A DNA stretch of 64,000 nt from the NCBI GenBank assembly GCA_013365365.1, contig JABVXU010000046.1, positions 186,001 through 250,000 on the forward strand. The letters are read 5' to 3'. This document shows, piece by piece, positions 13,289-25,700 of this stretch; position 1 is the stretch's first letter; each line of letters begins with the position of its first letter. The notes under the pieces were generated by a model. That model saw nothing but the letters and a program-made list of their open reading frames with translations, was not told the DNA's origin and did no database searches. A program made the position numbers and the translations under genes. Source of the DNA: Cruorifilaria tuberocauda. Its lineage: Eukaryota; Nematoda; Chromadorea; Rhabditida; Onchocercidae.

Positions 13289-16200
13289 TGTTTAAAATAA
13301 AACGAAATTGAAGATTTCGTTTCAGTAATGGCACTCTCTATTGTATGAGAGAAGATCGTTCTTCTGAAATTTCTATAAAGATTTGACAATAAAAATTACT
13401 CGAAAGAAACGTCATTCATTCTGTAAAATGTTAGTTATTGCTTGTTATCTCAGTATTCCTGTAACAAGTTAAAACATGCTATGACGATTTCTTTCTTTTG
13501 CTCATTTGTTATTCACTCCCTCTCCGCTTCATATCATATTGTTTATCGCTTCATATCATTTTCATCTTTACAGATTTGCACACTTTAATCACACGTTTAA
13601 TCACTCGAAAATTTGAACATTCCCTGCTATCTCTCATACCTTACCCTTTCTCCTTACAATTCAATTTCTATTATTTCACATTTTCACTTTTTTCTAGTTC
13701 AGAATTTGGAGGATACTTCGGTATTAACGAATGAGGTTGAAAACTTCGACGAACAATTTAAATATTTCTTAACTTAAATCACATCCTTGAAATAAAATTC
13801 GAAAATCCCTGCTTTTAAATGCAAAGGGATTTCAGAGACTCTAAGATAACCCAAAAATACCGAAAGGAGTTGAAGTAACTCGGACTTCAGATAAATAGCA
13901 CTTTAATCTCGACATACCCATCCTAGAACACTATCCCGAATTCATCGCCTTACAGCATCTATTTCGTTATTTGGTGGCTGAGCATTGTATTCTCTCCCGG
14001 AGGTTAGAAGTTACGAAGTGTTGAAGATAAGCATTCCTTACTTGAAGGTGAAAGGTCACTGTATCTTTATTATGCCATTAAATTAACTAAATCACAATAC
14101 AATCTCTTCAATATTCTCAGTATTAAGCTGTCACAAATTATTTGTATGAAATAATTAGCAGACAATTTCATTAATTATGAATCGGATGGAATTATGAAAG
14201 AAAATAAATATTTATGAAAATCATTTTTGGTAATCGCAGTAAATTTTGCTTAATTTTGCGTATTGGAATTTCCTAAAAATTTTGGTCATTGTAGGTTTCA
14301 ACGTTGCAATTTTTGCCCGTTTGAAAAATCGGTAACAGTGGTTAATTTAATTATTTACTTTCTTACAAATCAATGTTGTCTGGATATGGACGTAATGAAA
14401 TCTCTGAAATAATCGCTTTGAAGTAATGTATTCGTTTTCAAAGAAGAATAGCCGAAGTGCATCTTAATTCTTATCCATCCACTGGAAAGAATTGTAGTAA
14501 ATGTTTTATTGCTCATCTTTTTTAGAGATACTAAAAATTTATTAATGAAAAAGGTTCCTAAACTCGTCTAATAAATTTGGGGTCGGAGTAACATTGCTAA
14601 AATTAATTAATTACCGCAGGTATTTGATGCTTGAACGATATCATTACATTTATATTTGGTACTGAGAAGTTGTTTTAATTAATTGGATCACTTGATTATG
14701 AAGCCCTCCAGTATTGACGTTAGATTTTAAACAATCCATACAAATCGGCTTCCTATCTAACTAATGCAGAGTGTCTAAAAAAATCGGAAATTTTAAAATT
14801 TCGCTTTCTGTCTAGTCTAAAATTTGATTTACGATTTGAACATTGAAACAATCTTCTCTAAAGAATTCATTGAATTATTAAAATTTTTATTTTATAAAAA
14901 ACTTTTTCAGGACCTATGACTTCATAATAATTCAACTCATTTTTTAAAATATGGATTGTCCTTTTTACGAAAGAATAATTTTCAAATTCGTTGTTCCCAT
15001 ACACTTTGCTTCTTCAAAAGCGTATATATTTTCTTATAATTCTAAATTTTAAAGTGTCAAGAATTTTGAACTCATTTTAGTCTGAAGACAGGAAAACTAA
15101 CCTCTAAATCCATTTAAAATAATATGAAAAGAATGTACTTGAAATAAACATAAGCTGAAATAAGGTTGCATCTAACAAACTCTGAGAAATTTTGACCGTA
15201 ATAATATAATTTTTGCGAATCCGTTATACCGCACAAAATATAAAATTTTAAGTTTTTAAAAACAAAAATGGGTCATGTTAGTATGGCTTTTTCTTATTTT
15301 TAAATTTTCCTGGAAGAAATCGAAATCACTTTACCGTTTCTCCTACGTTAATTACATTTTTCCATGACCATCCATAAATTCATACTTTTTTATTTTTAAC
15401 TTAGTTTGATGCTGTTGGTATTTATTCTTTTAATTTATGACTTCAGAAAGACATAGTAGTGATAGAAAAATAGCTAATTTTAGCAAAATTATTTATCCAA
15501 AATGTAAGTATTCATTCCTGATTACAAACAAAAACAAAAAGAGAAATATGAGATGCTGTCGGACAACGATTTATAGCAATTTAACACTTTCATTTTTCCA
15601 ATTTTAATTCTCATAGCGCTAAAGACGTTTAATGAGTTTAATCGCTAACAAATCTTTTTTCGAATTATTTACTAGTCTTTATTGTTTGGTAAGGCATTTC
15701 TTTAAATGGATGAAATTTCAGATCTTTTTTTTAAACAGCTATGTCAAGTTCAGTCATGTCACGAGAGGTATGATAAGAGTTGCGAAATTATATTCTTGAC
15801 GACACCTGCCGCCACATGTATCAAATAACGGTGTTAGCTTAAACCTTTCCTGGTGAGGCTTAAAATTTCAAAAATAAGCCGCTTCTAGGGTTCTAAGACG
15901 AGCGCTGTAACGTTTTTTCATGCCGAGAAATAACGCTTCAACTGGACTACTTAAGTGAACCTTGACCCTACACAACCATTTTAGTTTCATGACCTGAAAT
16001 CATTTTTCACTCTTTGCTTTTCTCCTAAACTTTCTCCGTTTCATTCCTCTCGTTTCTATCTTCTTCTATAGAAGACGATTCATCATAACTCAGTTTATTC
16101 TCCGACAAACAGTTATTCAAATTCTTTATTTTTTCAAAAAAGCTTTGCATTGATCTATTGCCTTTGATTTCTTATAAGCAGTAATGCTATTTTCTCACTG

Positions 16201-17246
16201 CCACTCCAAATCATTCTTCTGTTAAAGTGAGAATCATGAAGTGTACAGTGCATTTACCGCATCACTGTCTGCTATCACATCACCATCAGTGACATTCGCA
16301 CTTATCCCATCAATTCACAAACTTTCTCTTTTCATCTGTTTCACTGTAAACATTTCCACGTCTCATTGCAACGGAATGATAAATTTCATTGATTTACTTT
16401 CTTCGCAAATCTCCTTCTTCACTTCTCTCACTAATTTCTTTCCTATCGCATTTCTAATTCACTTATCGATTTATTTTTTTTTAACAGAGACATGTCAAGT
16501 TGAAATGTGCATTATACTATCAAATTGAATGATATTTAAAATCACCTTGTCGTGAAAGTTTTTTTTGCTGATAAAAATAGAATAGAAGAGTTCAGACTAA
16601 AGATTTTGTTGACTGATGGAATATTTATTTTTCTTGTATGAGTATTATAAGGTAATTATTATGGAGTATTTACGGATAGAATTAGTGATAATAGTGTTGG
16701 TAAAGATTGTTAATAGATCGTAATATTGGTCTAATACTAATATTGCTCGTGATAGCAATAATAATAGTGATAATATTAAATGAGCTTAGACTGTTTATAT
16801 TTCTTTTTGAATAATAAGAAACAAAATGAACAAAAGATCGGTTTAACAATTTGAAACGACTTAACTGCTGATGAACAGTCTTTACAGTGTAGATTTCTAT
16901 GATCCAAACTTTGATTATTTCGATCTGATTTATAATGTAAAATTATTTTGAGCCTCTTGTGTTGTTTTTGTACACAATCAATGAAAGATTCCACATTGCA
17001 TTTCATTTACTGAACTGATATCAATGACTGATTCAACATGTTTCACAGTTATCAATTTCAGATTCATTTTGATATTGCTGTGGATATCATTTCAATTTTC
17101 AAACTCATTCAACTTTTTAAAATGAGTATTTCTGAAATTGCGAAATATGCAGGTGAGATAAATTTCATAAATTTCTGAGACGGAAATATAAATTAAAAGA
17201 TATATGATTCATCGATTTTGATTTGTATATATTTCTACTCACTGTT
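13289..17246. other. Intergenic, 4 kb, no gene seen
   Basis: AT-rich region between divergently transcribed genes: syntaxin-16 on the minus strand and the orphan disordered protein on the plus strand. Open stretches at 13498-13734 and 16241-16528 (+) are low-complexity T/C-rich translations without splice or start context. A somewhat less AT-rich patch at about 15740-16060 has no coding pattern I can recognise. Promoters of both neighbours should lie here. Confidence 0.45.
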
Positions 17247-19238
17247 ATGGAAAAGAAAAAAATGAGAAGCAGAAAAAAAAAATCTGCTTCAAATGTTGAG
17301 AAAGGAAAAGACTTGAATTCAGAGATAAACAACTGTAGAACAATTATTCAAAATGAAGCGACAGATGAGGCAGAAACTAATCAAAATGCTAACGAATTCA
17401 GTGATGAAACTAAATTATCGATCGAAACTGATGTTTTGCATTCTGTATTAACAAATAACCATACTGATAATGATGATCAAACATGTCCGCAGGGAATTGA
17501 GAAAACAAAGTTGGACCACGAAGAAAAGAAATGTTCCTGTCCGTCATTTTCTAATTGTGTTGTCATTTCATCACACAAAGATGATAAGGGAAATTTCCTG
17601 TATAGAGAAAGAGATTTGGTAGGAAGCAGTTTGATAATTGAAGGATTATCTCAAGAGAAGGAGAAAAATGTGAATGAAAATAATTCCGAATCAAATTTGA
17701 TCGAAATGAACGATAAAGCGAAAGATATTAAAGCTACTGAACTTATGGAATGTCCGAAAACTAAAGCAACAAATCTTGAGAAAAATAATTCAAATTTTCA
17801 TGATAAATCTTTATCAAATGCAACAGAATCGCTAGTTACTGATGATCTGCAAACAACTAACCAGCATGAAATACAAATCGCAGAAGCTTCGAGAGCGAAA
17901 ATTCAAGAAATATCGGATATGGCAACACCGGAATTGAATTTTTTAGCCAACCGAAATTCCAACAATCTGAACGAAGAATTGGTAGAAAGAGATAGACATT
18001 CAGATGCCATTGGCAATAAAAGGGAATTTAACGTATTTAAAATAACTCCCAAGCAAATAAAGAGCACAGATATTCAAGACTCGAAAACAGGTATTGCAAA
18101 CACCACAAAAATTAAGACCGATATTGGTGGTCAGCATACTGATGTGGTAGATAGCATAGTCGCCGAAAAATCTGTACAACTTGAATCACAAGAAGTTGAG
18201 AAAGGGAATGGAGGCACACAGAATTCAGAAAAGAAAAAGTTTGAAGGATCTGAAGTTGTGATGAATCTATCAGAACCCTGCATATCTATTGGTGAATGGA
18301 TGCAAGAAGCTGACAAGCCTTTCATTTCCCATGAATCAGTAAGGTCAGCGGAGAATTCTGTAGTCCGAAATGAAGTAATCAGTGAGACGTTTGCTGATAA
18401 CGTCATTCAAAAATTAAGTTCTCCTGAAATTCCGAAAGAAAACAGTGAGCAAATCGTTAACAGTGAATCAGTTACAATCACGAAAGAAATTACCAAAGCG
18501 AAAACTAATCAAAATGCGAACGAATTCAGTGATGAAACTAAATTATCGATCGAAGATGATTCAGTAAAGGAATTTCAAACTGAGGAAAATTTGCCAGCAA
18601 ATGAATCTAAAATTGCTTATGGCACAGAACTAGTGAAAGATATCGAGAGATCAAGCAGCAGTGAAATAGTGCAACCGAAAAATAAATTTTATGAAGCTAT
18701 AGCCGGTTTCTGGAAACATACTGGATTCAGTAAAAAACGTTCCGAAACTGCTATATCATCTGGACAATCAAGAAATACGTCTTCAGAATTAAAACAGATA
18801 TCCTCAATTCACTCCAGTAAAACTTCATTAACATCTGCAGAATCACTGGGGACACTGACACCTCTCTCTGAACCTGTTAAATTTTCCGAAATTTCTTCCG
18901 AATCCACTATGAAAGTTACTGCTTTTCACTCTGCAGCTAATGTTATTTCATCATTTCTAGAAAATACAACACCAGAGACAATTTCTAGCTGTTATTCTCA
19001 AAAAACTTCACTTGACAATCAAGCATCGAGAAATTCACGTAATGCTGCAATTGCGGGATGCTTAGATTCTGATACTACTTCGGAAGCTTCGCAAGTAGTA
19101 CCAACAGATTCATTGAGTATCACTGATGAAACCATCAAGGATTGGGATGATTCGTATGAGAAAATAGAAGATTCAAGAAAGTGCAAGAAAGGAAAGGGCG
19201 AAACTACGAATTTAAGCGTTTTTGGTCATAAGGTATAA
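17247..19238 (+). CDS. Orphan acidic, disordered protein (single long exon)
   Basis: One uninterrupted 1992-base reading frame encodes 663 residues from the first ATG (17247; the frame opens slightly upstream without an ATG). It is by far the longest exon in the window. The start is lysine-rich (MEKKKMRSRKKKSASNVEKG). The rest is rich in Ser, Glu, Asn, Lys and Thr, with few aromatics, no signal peptide, no membrane segment and no domain I recognise, so it is probably intrinsically disordered. Residues 43-60 and 419-436 carry almost the same peptide (TNQNANEFSDETKLSIE), from a 53-base DNA repeat with one mismatch. Near the end, AAG followed by GTATAA could be a splice donor (after 19231), so further 3' exons are possible; I found none. 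No function is proposed. It could also be an exon of a larger scaffold protein. Confidence 0.72.
   Translation: MEKKKMRSRKKKSASNVEKGKDLNSEINNCRTIIQNEATDEAETNQNANEFSDETKLSIETDVLHSVLTNNHTDNDDQTCPQGIEKTKLDHEEKKCSCPSFSNCVVISSHKDDKGNFLYRERDLVGSSLIIEGLSQEKEKNVNENNSESNLIEMNDKAKDIKATELMECPKTKATNLEKNNSNFHDKSLSNATESLVTDDLQTTNQHEIQIAEASRAKIQEISDMATPELNFLANRNSNNLNEELVERDRHSDAIGNKREFNVFKITPKQIKSTDIQDSKTGIANTTKIKTDIGGQHTDVVDSIVAEKSVQLESQEVEKGNGGTQNSEKKKFEGSEVVMNLSEPCISIGEWMQEADKPFISHESVRSAENSVVRNEVISETFADNVIQKLSSPEIPKENSEQIVNSESVTITKEITKAKTNQNANEFSDETKLSIEDDSVKEFQTEENLPANESKIAYGTELVKDIERSSSSEIVQPKNKFYEAIAGFWKHTGFSKKRSETAISSGQSRNTSSELKQISSIHSSKTSLTSAESLGTLTPLSEPVKFSEISSESTMKVTAFHSAANVISSFLENTTPETISSCYSQKTSLDNQASRNSRNAAIAGCLDSDTTSEASQVVPTDSLSITDETIKDWDDSYEKIEDSRKCKKGKGETTNLSVFGHKV
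17374..17426 (+). repeat. Internal direct repeat, copy 1
   Basis: Fifty-three bases match 18502-18554 with one difference (T at 17390, G at 18518). Both copies are in the same reading frame of the orphan protein gene, 1128 bases apart. Confidence 0.9.
18502..18554 (+). repeat. Internal direct repeat, copy 2
   Basis: Second copy of the repeat at 17374-17426, in the same frame. Near-identity at the nucleotide level, including synonymous positions, suggests recent duplication or gene conversion rather than selection on the peptide alone. Confidence 0.9.
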
Positions 19239-20172
19239 ACGTCTTTACTTTTTTCTAAATTTATCTTTCCTCCATCACACCATTACTTTTATCATGTCTC
19301 TGTTCCTAAAAAAGACACAATTAATTATAACTGTTCTAAAACAATTCTCTTTTATCCTTTGCTTTCAATTCTTTTTATTATAGTTCGAAAATTTCTCATC
19401 GAAAGATACAAGTTTTTTTATGATGCTTATACTTTTGCTTACTAGATGTCTTTATATCTTTCATTCATTGGGAATCTAAATATATTTTTGCGCACTTTAA
19501 TGAGTTGCGTCATGAAAGAATTATATCTTTCTTTTATATTTATGATACATCAATGCAGATTAGACGTGAGTTGTTCCCGATAAAATCCCCTCCACGATAT
19601 GATGACTTATCACGTATTATTCCTCACACTTTCCAGGGCTTAAGATCTTCGAAACTTTAATCTTTCCACTTCTCTGTGACAGCATTATATTCGATATATA
19701 CATTCCAATGAATTTGAAAATGGAAACTTTAATGAAGGCTCTCAAGCAGATGTTTACAGTCAATGCTTTTTTCTGGTTATTTTGACGTTTTATTTGTTCA
19801 GGCAAACTTTTGGAATTGGACTTTGTGAAAAATGAGAAAATGTATGATTATAATCAGTTGAAAATATTTCGGGTTATTTATGGAAAAGTCGAAGCTGATA
19901 GTATAACTGTCAAATGCATTATAGCTTGGAACTTGACGATAAACTATTGCAAATTTGTGTAGAAATTGTGAGAAGTTTGGAACACTAATAATAGCAAATG
20001 AGGAATAGCATCTCAACTGTAAGCAATAAGCCATTGTACTTTGTTTAATTCAAATAACAGATAGAAGATATGTTTAATTGAAAATTAAAACTAAGAAGTT
20101 AAGGAGCTGTCTAATATGTCTTTATGAGGGATAAATGCTGAATTGTTTAGTATTCCGGGTAAAAAAAAGTAG

Positions 20173-20211
20173 AATTTTAGTTCGTAGAACTAAAATTTCG
20201 TAGAACTAAAA
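20173..20211. repeat. Short palindrome with partial tandem copy
   Basis: Arms of 11 bases (20173-20183 and 20187-20197) pair perfectly around a 3-base loop. The right half (TTCGTAGAACTAAAA) is then repeated once immediately downstream. This may be a small local duplication; no function is implied. Confidence 0.7.
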
Positions 20212-21057
20212 AAAAAGTAGAACTTCAATTCTTCAATTCGTATCTTCAATTATTATTTGCATATTCCTTTATTTCATCTATAAGACTTAAAGTGTTAATA
20301 CTGAAATTCTAAAATTTGAAATGTAATTATAAATTTCCTTGTAACAAATATGTAATTAGTTAGTTAACAGTGACATATGTAGAAATGTAATGACACTTTA
20401 TGTGTGAGAGATGAAGATGGAATGCTAACGGAAGTGTTACATTACGTTCGTTTATGTGTGCATGCATGTCCATGTCATAGCGTGATGAATATTGACAATA
20501 GTTAAAAAATATACGAATAATGGAAAGAGAGCTGTTTTTGTACATGTGTGTATGTGTGTGTGTTTGAAATTTCAATTAGAAATAAATAATTCTGTATAGT
20601 ACCTTGCTATTCTTCCTGCAATTTGAAAAGACGTACAGCCATAGTTCTCTGCTTTTGCACGAATGGAAGAGAGATACGGGATGTATCTCATGTCGTTAGA
20701 TACTTGATAATAATAATTGATATTAAAGCAACATTTGTAGGACAATTGTTTGGGAGCGTTGTAGAAATTAGTACTGTTATTGAAGAATGATCGATTTCTA
20801 TGATGGAGAAGTGTTGAAATAAGTTAATTTATGATAAATGAAAGTTGCAGCAAATATCATTGCATACAAACCGATAGCAAATGATCATTTTGAATTTAAA
20901 AGTAAAAAAATATAAAAAAGTAAAAAAATCCGATAAAATAGAATTGGAAGTTCAAAAAGACAAAATGAAATTTTAATGAAATGCGGAAAGAGAGAAGGAG
21001 AAAAGAGGAAGGTTGCTGGGTTAGTTTACTGAAATTTGGAAGTATCAAATGCATAGG

Positions 21058-21095
21058 AAAAATACATCACATGTATATGCATGTGATGTATTTTT
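21058..21095. repeat. Perfect 16-bp inverted repeat (hairpin)
   Basis: Bases 21058-21073 are the exact reverse complement of 21080-21095, separated by the 6-base spacer TATATG. The arms stop abruptly on both sides. It is too short for a typical miRNA precursor and has no T-run terminator context. It may be a remnant of a miniature element or a DNA cruciform. Confidence 0.85.
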
Positions 21096-22265
21096 GATGG
21101 AAAATATGTGCCAGTTTTTTTTAATAATTAAAGAATTTATACTAAAAATAAACTCAGAAAATAATGTTCAGATAATGAAATACCGGACTATCAATTTCCC
21201 CGGCAACGAAACTTATATGCAGTGAAAAGGAATGGAAAGAAAACACGGAAAATTAGACTTGTGACACTTCATAGCGAATTTTCAGATAAATGAGAAAGTT
21301 GAAAAAATTCAATTGGCAAAAATGTCTTTATACTCGTCGAGTATCTCCAAGGTTAACATCATTCATTCTAATTTAAAATAGTCTTCTTTTTCAGAGAAAA
21401 GCCTAGATCAGTGAATGAGTTAATAAATACCCTTCATTTACTTTATCATCATTGATCATTGCATATTTGACGTCGTTATTTTCTATAACATGAAAATTTT
21501 GATTTCCGATAAAATTATTGAAAAAGTTCCATATGATAAAGTCTATATCATTTCAAACACTATTGGCTTTTTCAGATTTATAGACATGCATGCGACTTTT
21601 TGTATTCTATAGGTTTCCGCTTCCGTGATATTGAAAGTATGGGAAATATGATAAAAGAGAAATAGGAGAGTGACGTCTCATGTTATGAGATGAATATCGG
21701 TATGGATCATGATATGGAAATGAATGCTTCAGATCGATGAAAAAATGTGATATAGTTGTATATCAGAAATTGACAATCTCCGTATCCCGCCTCCGATTCC
21801 TCTTGTCTCCTTTCTTCTGCCGGCAATTATTTTTAGTAACAATTAAACACGGAAGGGATGATGCGTTGAGAAGGGAAGCAATGACAAGCTGTTAAGAATA
21901 GTAGTACTGTTGGAGACAGGACATAAGGGGTGAAATAGAAGATAGGATATATCAATAAATCCTCATTTCCCGGTATTTCCCGAGGCTATACTCCACACTC
22001 TTTTTTGATTGCACCACTTTCACCTGCTTTTTTAAAGAGAGATAGAGGTTCAGTGAAAGAAAAAAGAGCATGTTGTGGGAGGAAGGTACGATGCAATATC
22101 TGGCCTCCATCCTTTGTTCAGGGTCATCAGAGAGGTTAGATCCACTTGTAGCTCTTCTAGGACGAAAAAGGATCGTGGCATCCTCATTCCATGTGACCTT
22201 CCCATCTTCAATCCATTCTTTTACCATCTCTCATCGGTTTTTTTATCGTGCAGAGCGCGAAAGAT

Positions 22266-22311
22266 GGAGAGGGAGAGAGGGACAGAGAGAGAGGAAGAAG
22301 AGGGAAGAGAG
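22266..22311. repeat. GA-rich simple repeat
   Basis: Purine-only tract of mixed GA, GGA and GAA units, about 400 bases upstream of the formin start codon. Such tracts are common in nematode promoters. Confidence 0.7.
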
Positions 22312-22683
22312 ATTCACTTTTATTCACGGTTTTAAATATAAAATTTCCGTTTGACTGTGCGGTGGATTATCCTAGGATCAGTTCGTATAAGTGTGAAGAT
22401 TTCATATTTATTTGAAAATAGAAAAGAAAGATTCCTTCTAGCTCTCACTGCAGCGGGAGCAATTCATAATGCGAGAATGACCAACGATTGTTACAGGGAA
22501 ATATGATGTCAGCTACTTTCCATTTCTTCGCTTTCTGAATAAAGAAGTGATTATTATTGATAGCGTAATTTATAAGGGGTCCAAGATTATACCTCCGGTT
22601 CCGGGAAAATTTTTCTTTAGATTTCATTAACTTAAGCATTTTCTTGTACAAATAAAATAGTTCTTGATTGCTGTTGAATTAAA

Positions 22684-22693
22684 AGTATTACAG
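22684..22693 (+). promoter_or_regulatory. Probable SL trans-splice acceptor of the formin gene
   Basis: The acceptor-like TATTACAG ends at 22693, twelve bases before the formin ATG at 22706, with no upstream donor or in-frame exon visible. This is the usual arrangement of an SL trans-splice site. RNA reads beginning with the spliced leader would confirm it. Confidence 0.5.
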
Positions 22694-22705
22694 ATTGATT
22701 CAATC

Positions 22706-25700
22706 ATGTTCGGGTCAAAGAAGTATAAGGGAAAGGATAACGGAAGTTTGAGAAGTTTCCGGCCAGAAAATGGTCATCATCATGTCTTCTCAGGTTTATC
22801 CATCCGATCTCTGGTTTGTTTCCTTCTTTTCTTTCAACTCATTTATTTACCACAAATTTTTACATATCAGTCTGATAAGCGTTTATACAAGTTTATTCTT
22901 TTCAATTACCCTTTGATTTCATATCAAATATGAATATGTAACTGTGTGAGTTAAAAGAGTCAAACGAGTTTTCTCTTTCAATTTTTTTCAAAAGTAATTT
23001 TTCTTCAATTCTGTTTTGATGGATGGTTTAAAATCCATAAATATGGGCGGAAAAGGTGATAAGTAAGAGAAAGTCTAAGATACGAAGCATTCCAACAATG
23101 GGAAATTTCGAAACGGACATTTGTCCATTCGTTGCATTTCAAAGATGCGTTACGTGCAATCAATGGCATCAAGCGGGAGATTTCAAATTTAAATTTCAGA
23201 TGTGAAATTATTAAAAATTAAGTTCTGTAGATGGGGACATGTTTAGTACCCGTTTTTTTTCTTAATTAATTTTCTGTTATGTTATGAAAAAACTTTCATT
23301 ACTTTACTTGTGACTAAAATACTTCAAATTGAACCTTTAATCTTTAAAATTTCTCAATTTTTACTTCCATTTTGATTTGTAATAGAATTCTTAATATCCA
23401 TTATCGTTGTTGTTATTTCAGTCCTTTATTTTTTAAGGAGTGAAATAACAAATCATGAAGTTTTAGCCAGAAACAGATTGCACGCATTTACCAGAAACAA
23501 GTAGAACAGTAATGGCATCCAATTATTACGAGATTAATCGAATGAACGATGATCAAGTTAATGCTGCTTTTGCTGAATTACTTGTAAGATGTTTTCAATC
23601 AAGTATATAAGTCTTCATTATGTTTGCATCGTTTTTTCAACTAGGTTAAGCTTCTTGACTTTAACTGATAATAAAGATAATAAGACTTTATTTAAATGAT
23701 AATAAGACTCAGATCGAATTTCTTTTCAAACTTATAAAACTAAGGGTAGTTTGAGGATTAGAGAAATTTGCTAGAACTTAGTAATTTTCAATTGAATTTC
23801 AGAAGCAAATGAATATAAAAGATGAAAAATTTCATGCTTTGTTAGCGGACAATGATATGGAAAAGAAGCGCCAAATGGTTTGTCAATCTCAAAGGCTTAA
23901 TATGGCTACTCAAGAGAATTCTAAGGTTTTTCTTTGAATTTTTCAGCGTTTCGTTCTACAATTATTCTTTTTTCATTGAAATAAATAAGAAAATTCCAAA
24001 CTCATGAAATAATTTAGATAGAATTTTCAGCGGCCAGTTGATCTAATTCGACGCATTGAAAGAATGCTAGCATCGGGAGAAGAGGCTAGGCTGATGAAGG
24101 ATGTGTTGAAAGACTTGAAAGTTCAGCTTAGTGTTCAGAAAGTAGATTGGATTAAGGAGGTACAATATGATGATATTGATTTCGATTTTGTGACAGAAAC
24201 CCTGCTGATTCTGATTTGATAACGAATGATATTCTCTTCATATCTTAGTATGATTTAATGACTGCCAAATGATAAATGAAGAATCTTGGAAGAAAAAAGA
24301 CTTGAAATTTTAGAAAGAGACTTGACTTTTTATTTTATTCACGTAACAAAAATCCATTTTTTAATAAATTAGATTGGTGGTATTGGAGTGCTTAATAATG
24401 CTTATTTATTTTTTCGTATGTTTTTATAGTTCGGCAACCAAGGTGGTCTTCAGTTGTTGTTTCATATAATGCATAATCTCATCGAATCCTTGCAACTACC
24501 AGAAAATTCTGAGCGGGAGGAAGAGTATGCTTTGGAACTTCATGACAGTGTTAAATGCTTGAAATCCGTTGTAAATACATGGGTAAATATTTATTTAATA
24601 GTACTATAAATTTATTTGATTAACATAGAAGAGATTTCTGGAGCATTGTTTAAAGAATTTTAGAAGTGATTAGTTAGTTTTGACCAACTAGTTAAAACTT
24701 TTGAGAATAACCGTGTTCAAATTTCGTCATCTTCCTTATTTAATCATTTTGCTTGTTCCTTTAAGCCCGGGATGGAAATGTGCTTCAGACGTAAGTCGAA
24801 AATGTTTTCATGTTTGGTTGGAGTACTATCCATTGCTTCCAGTAAACCATCCTTGGATCATTGGGATTCGCTGAAATTTGTAACACTAAGTCTCTTGGGC
24901 GTTGTGACTTTCGTTAATGATGATAAATTTGAACTAAGAGGGTAGGTTATTTTTAAAGTATTAACACTGTTTCTGGATTAATTGAAGAAAAGGAATGTTA
25001 TTTTTGGTTATTTTATTTTTGAATTCCGCCAGTTGTAAAGTTAAGTTTTAAAAAATATTGAAATCTTAATCATTTTTGTTATAACTAGAAAATAGTTTGG
25101 ATTTGCAGACGCGAAACACTCTTGCAAGCTTTAACTGAAGAAGCCCGACTACAGAAATGTGATAGGTTTCGCTGTATTGTCAGTTGCTTGAATAAATCAA
25201 ACAGGCTTGATGTAGTGGTCCGTTGTAATTTAATTTGAAACATTCTTGTTGATTTCTTTGTACATTCAGCATTGAAAAATGAGATTCATAAAAACTAATC
25301 TATCATTTTAGAAGAAAGCTATGACGTTGGTAAATGTAATGCTGGATGTGCCAGAGCCGGATGATACAACTACAGAAGAAGGTCGGGCATCTGCGGAAGC
25401 TGCTTGGCAAATTCGGATGCATTGGAGAAGTGAATTCATGCGTGCTGGCATGTACGATTGTGTTCAGGTTAGTTTCAGTGTTAAAATTTTAATGTAATTA
25501 GATTATATATTGAAGCTTATACTTGTTATTGTATTGTTTCGTTAGCGATGGCCGTTAGATATGGTAAAAAATAATGTTTTAAGGTTATTCCCATTTTCCA
25601 GTACGATGTGATGTACGTTTTGAATACTAGAAAATTTATTTTGTGCCACATCAGTAAAGCTCTCAATAGAGAGCGGAACACTATTAAAAATTGAAGAAAA

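Larger units (their letters stand above)
19239..22691. other. Intergenic, 3.4 kb, with inverted repeats
   Basis: No gene was confirmed. It contains a small palindrome/tandem unit near 20173-20211, TG runs near 20541-20563, a strong inverted repeat at 21058-21095, and a GA tract at 22266-22311. Around 21950-22350 base composition is more balanced and frames are open on both strands, but none has start, splice or domain support. That part probably belongs to the formin promoter region. Confidence 0.45.

Noticed and set aside
17122..17152. Short ATG-led segment (MSISEIAKYA) ending at GTGAGA upstream of the orphan protein
   Set aside because: It looks like a first exon, but no acceptor lies between the nearest in-frame stop and the orphan ATG, so it cannot be joined in frame.
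21952..22354. Open frames on both strands upstream of the formin
   Set aside because: Three overlapping frames are open because the DNA is less AT-rich here. None has splice sites, motifs or a homologue I recognise.
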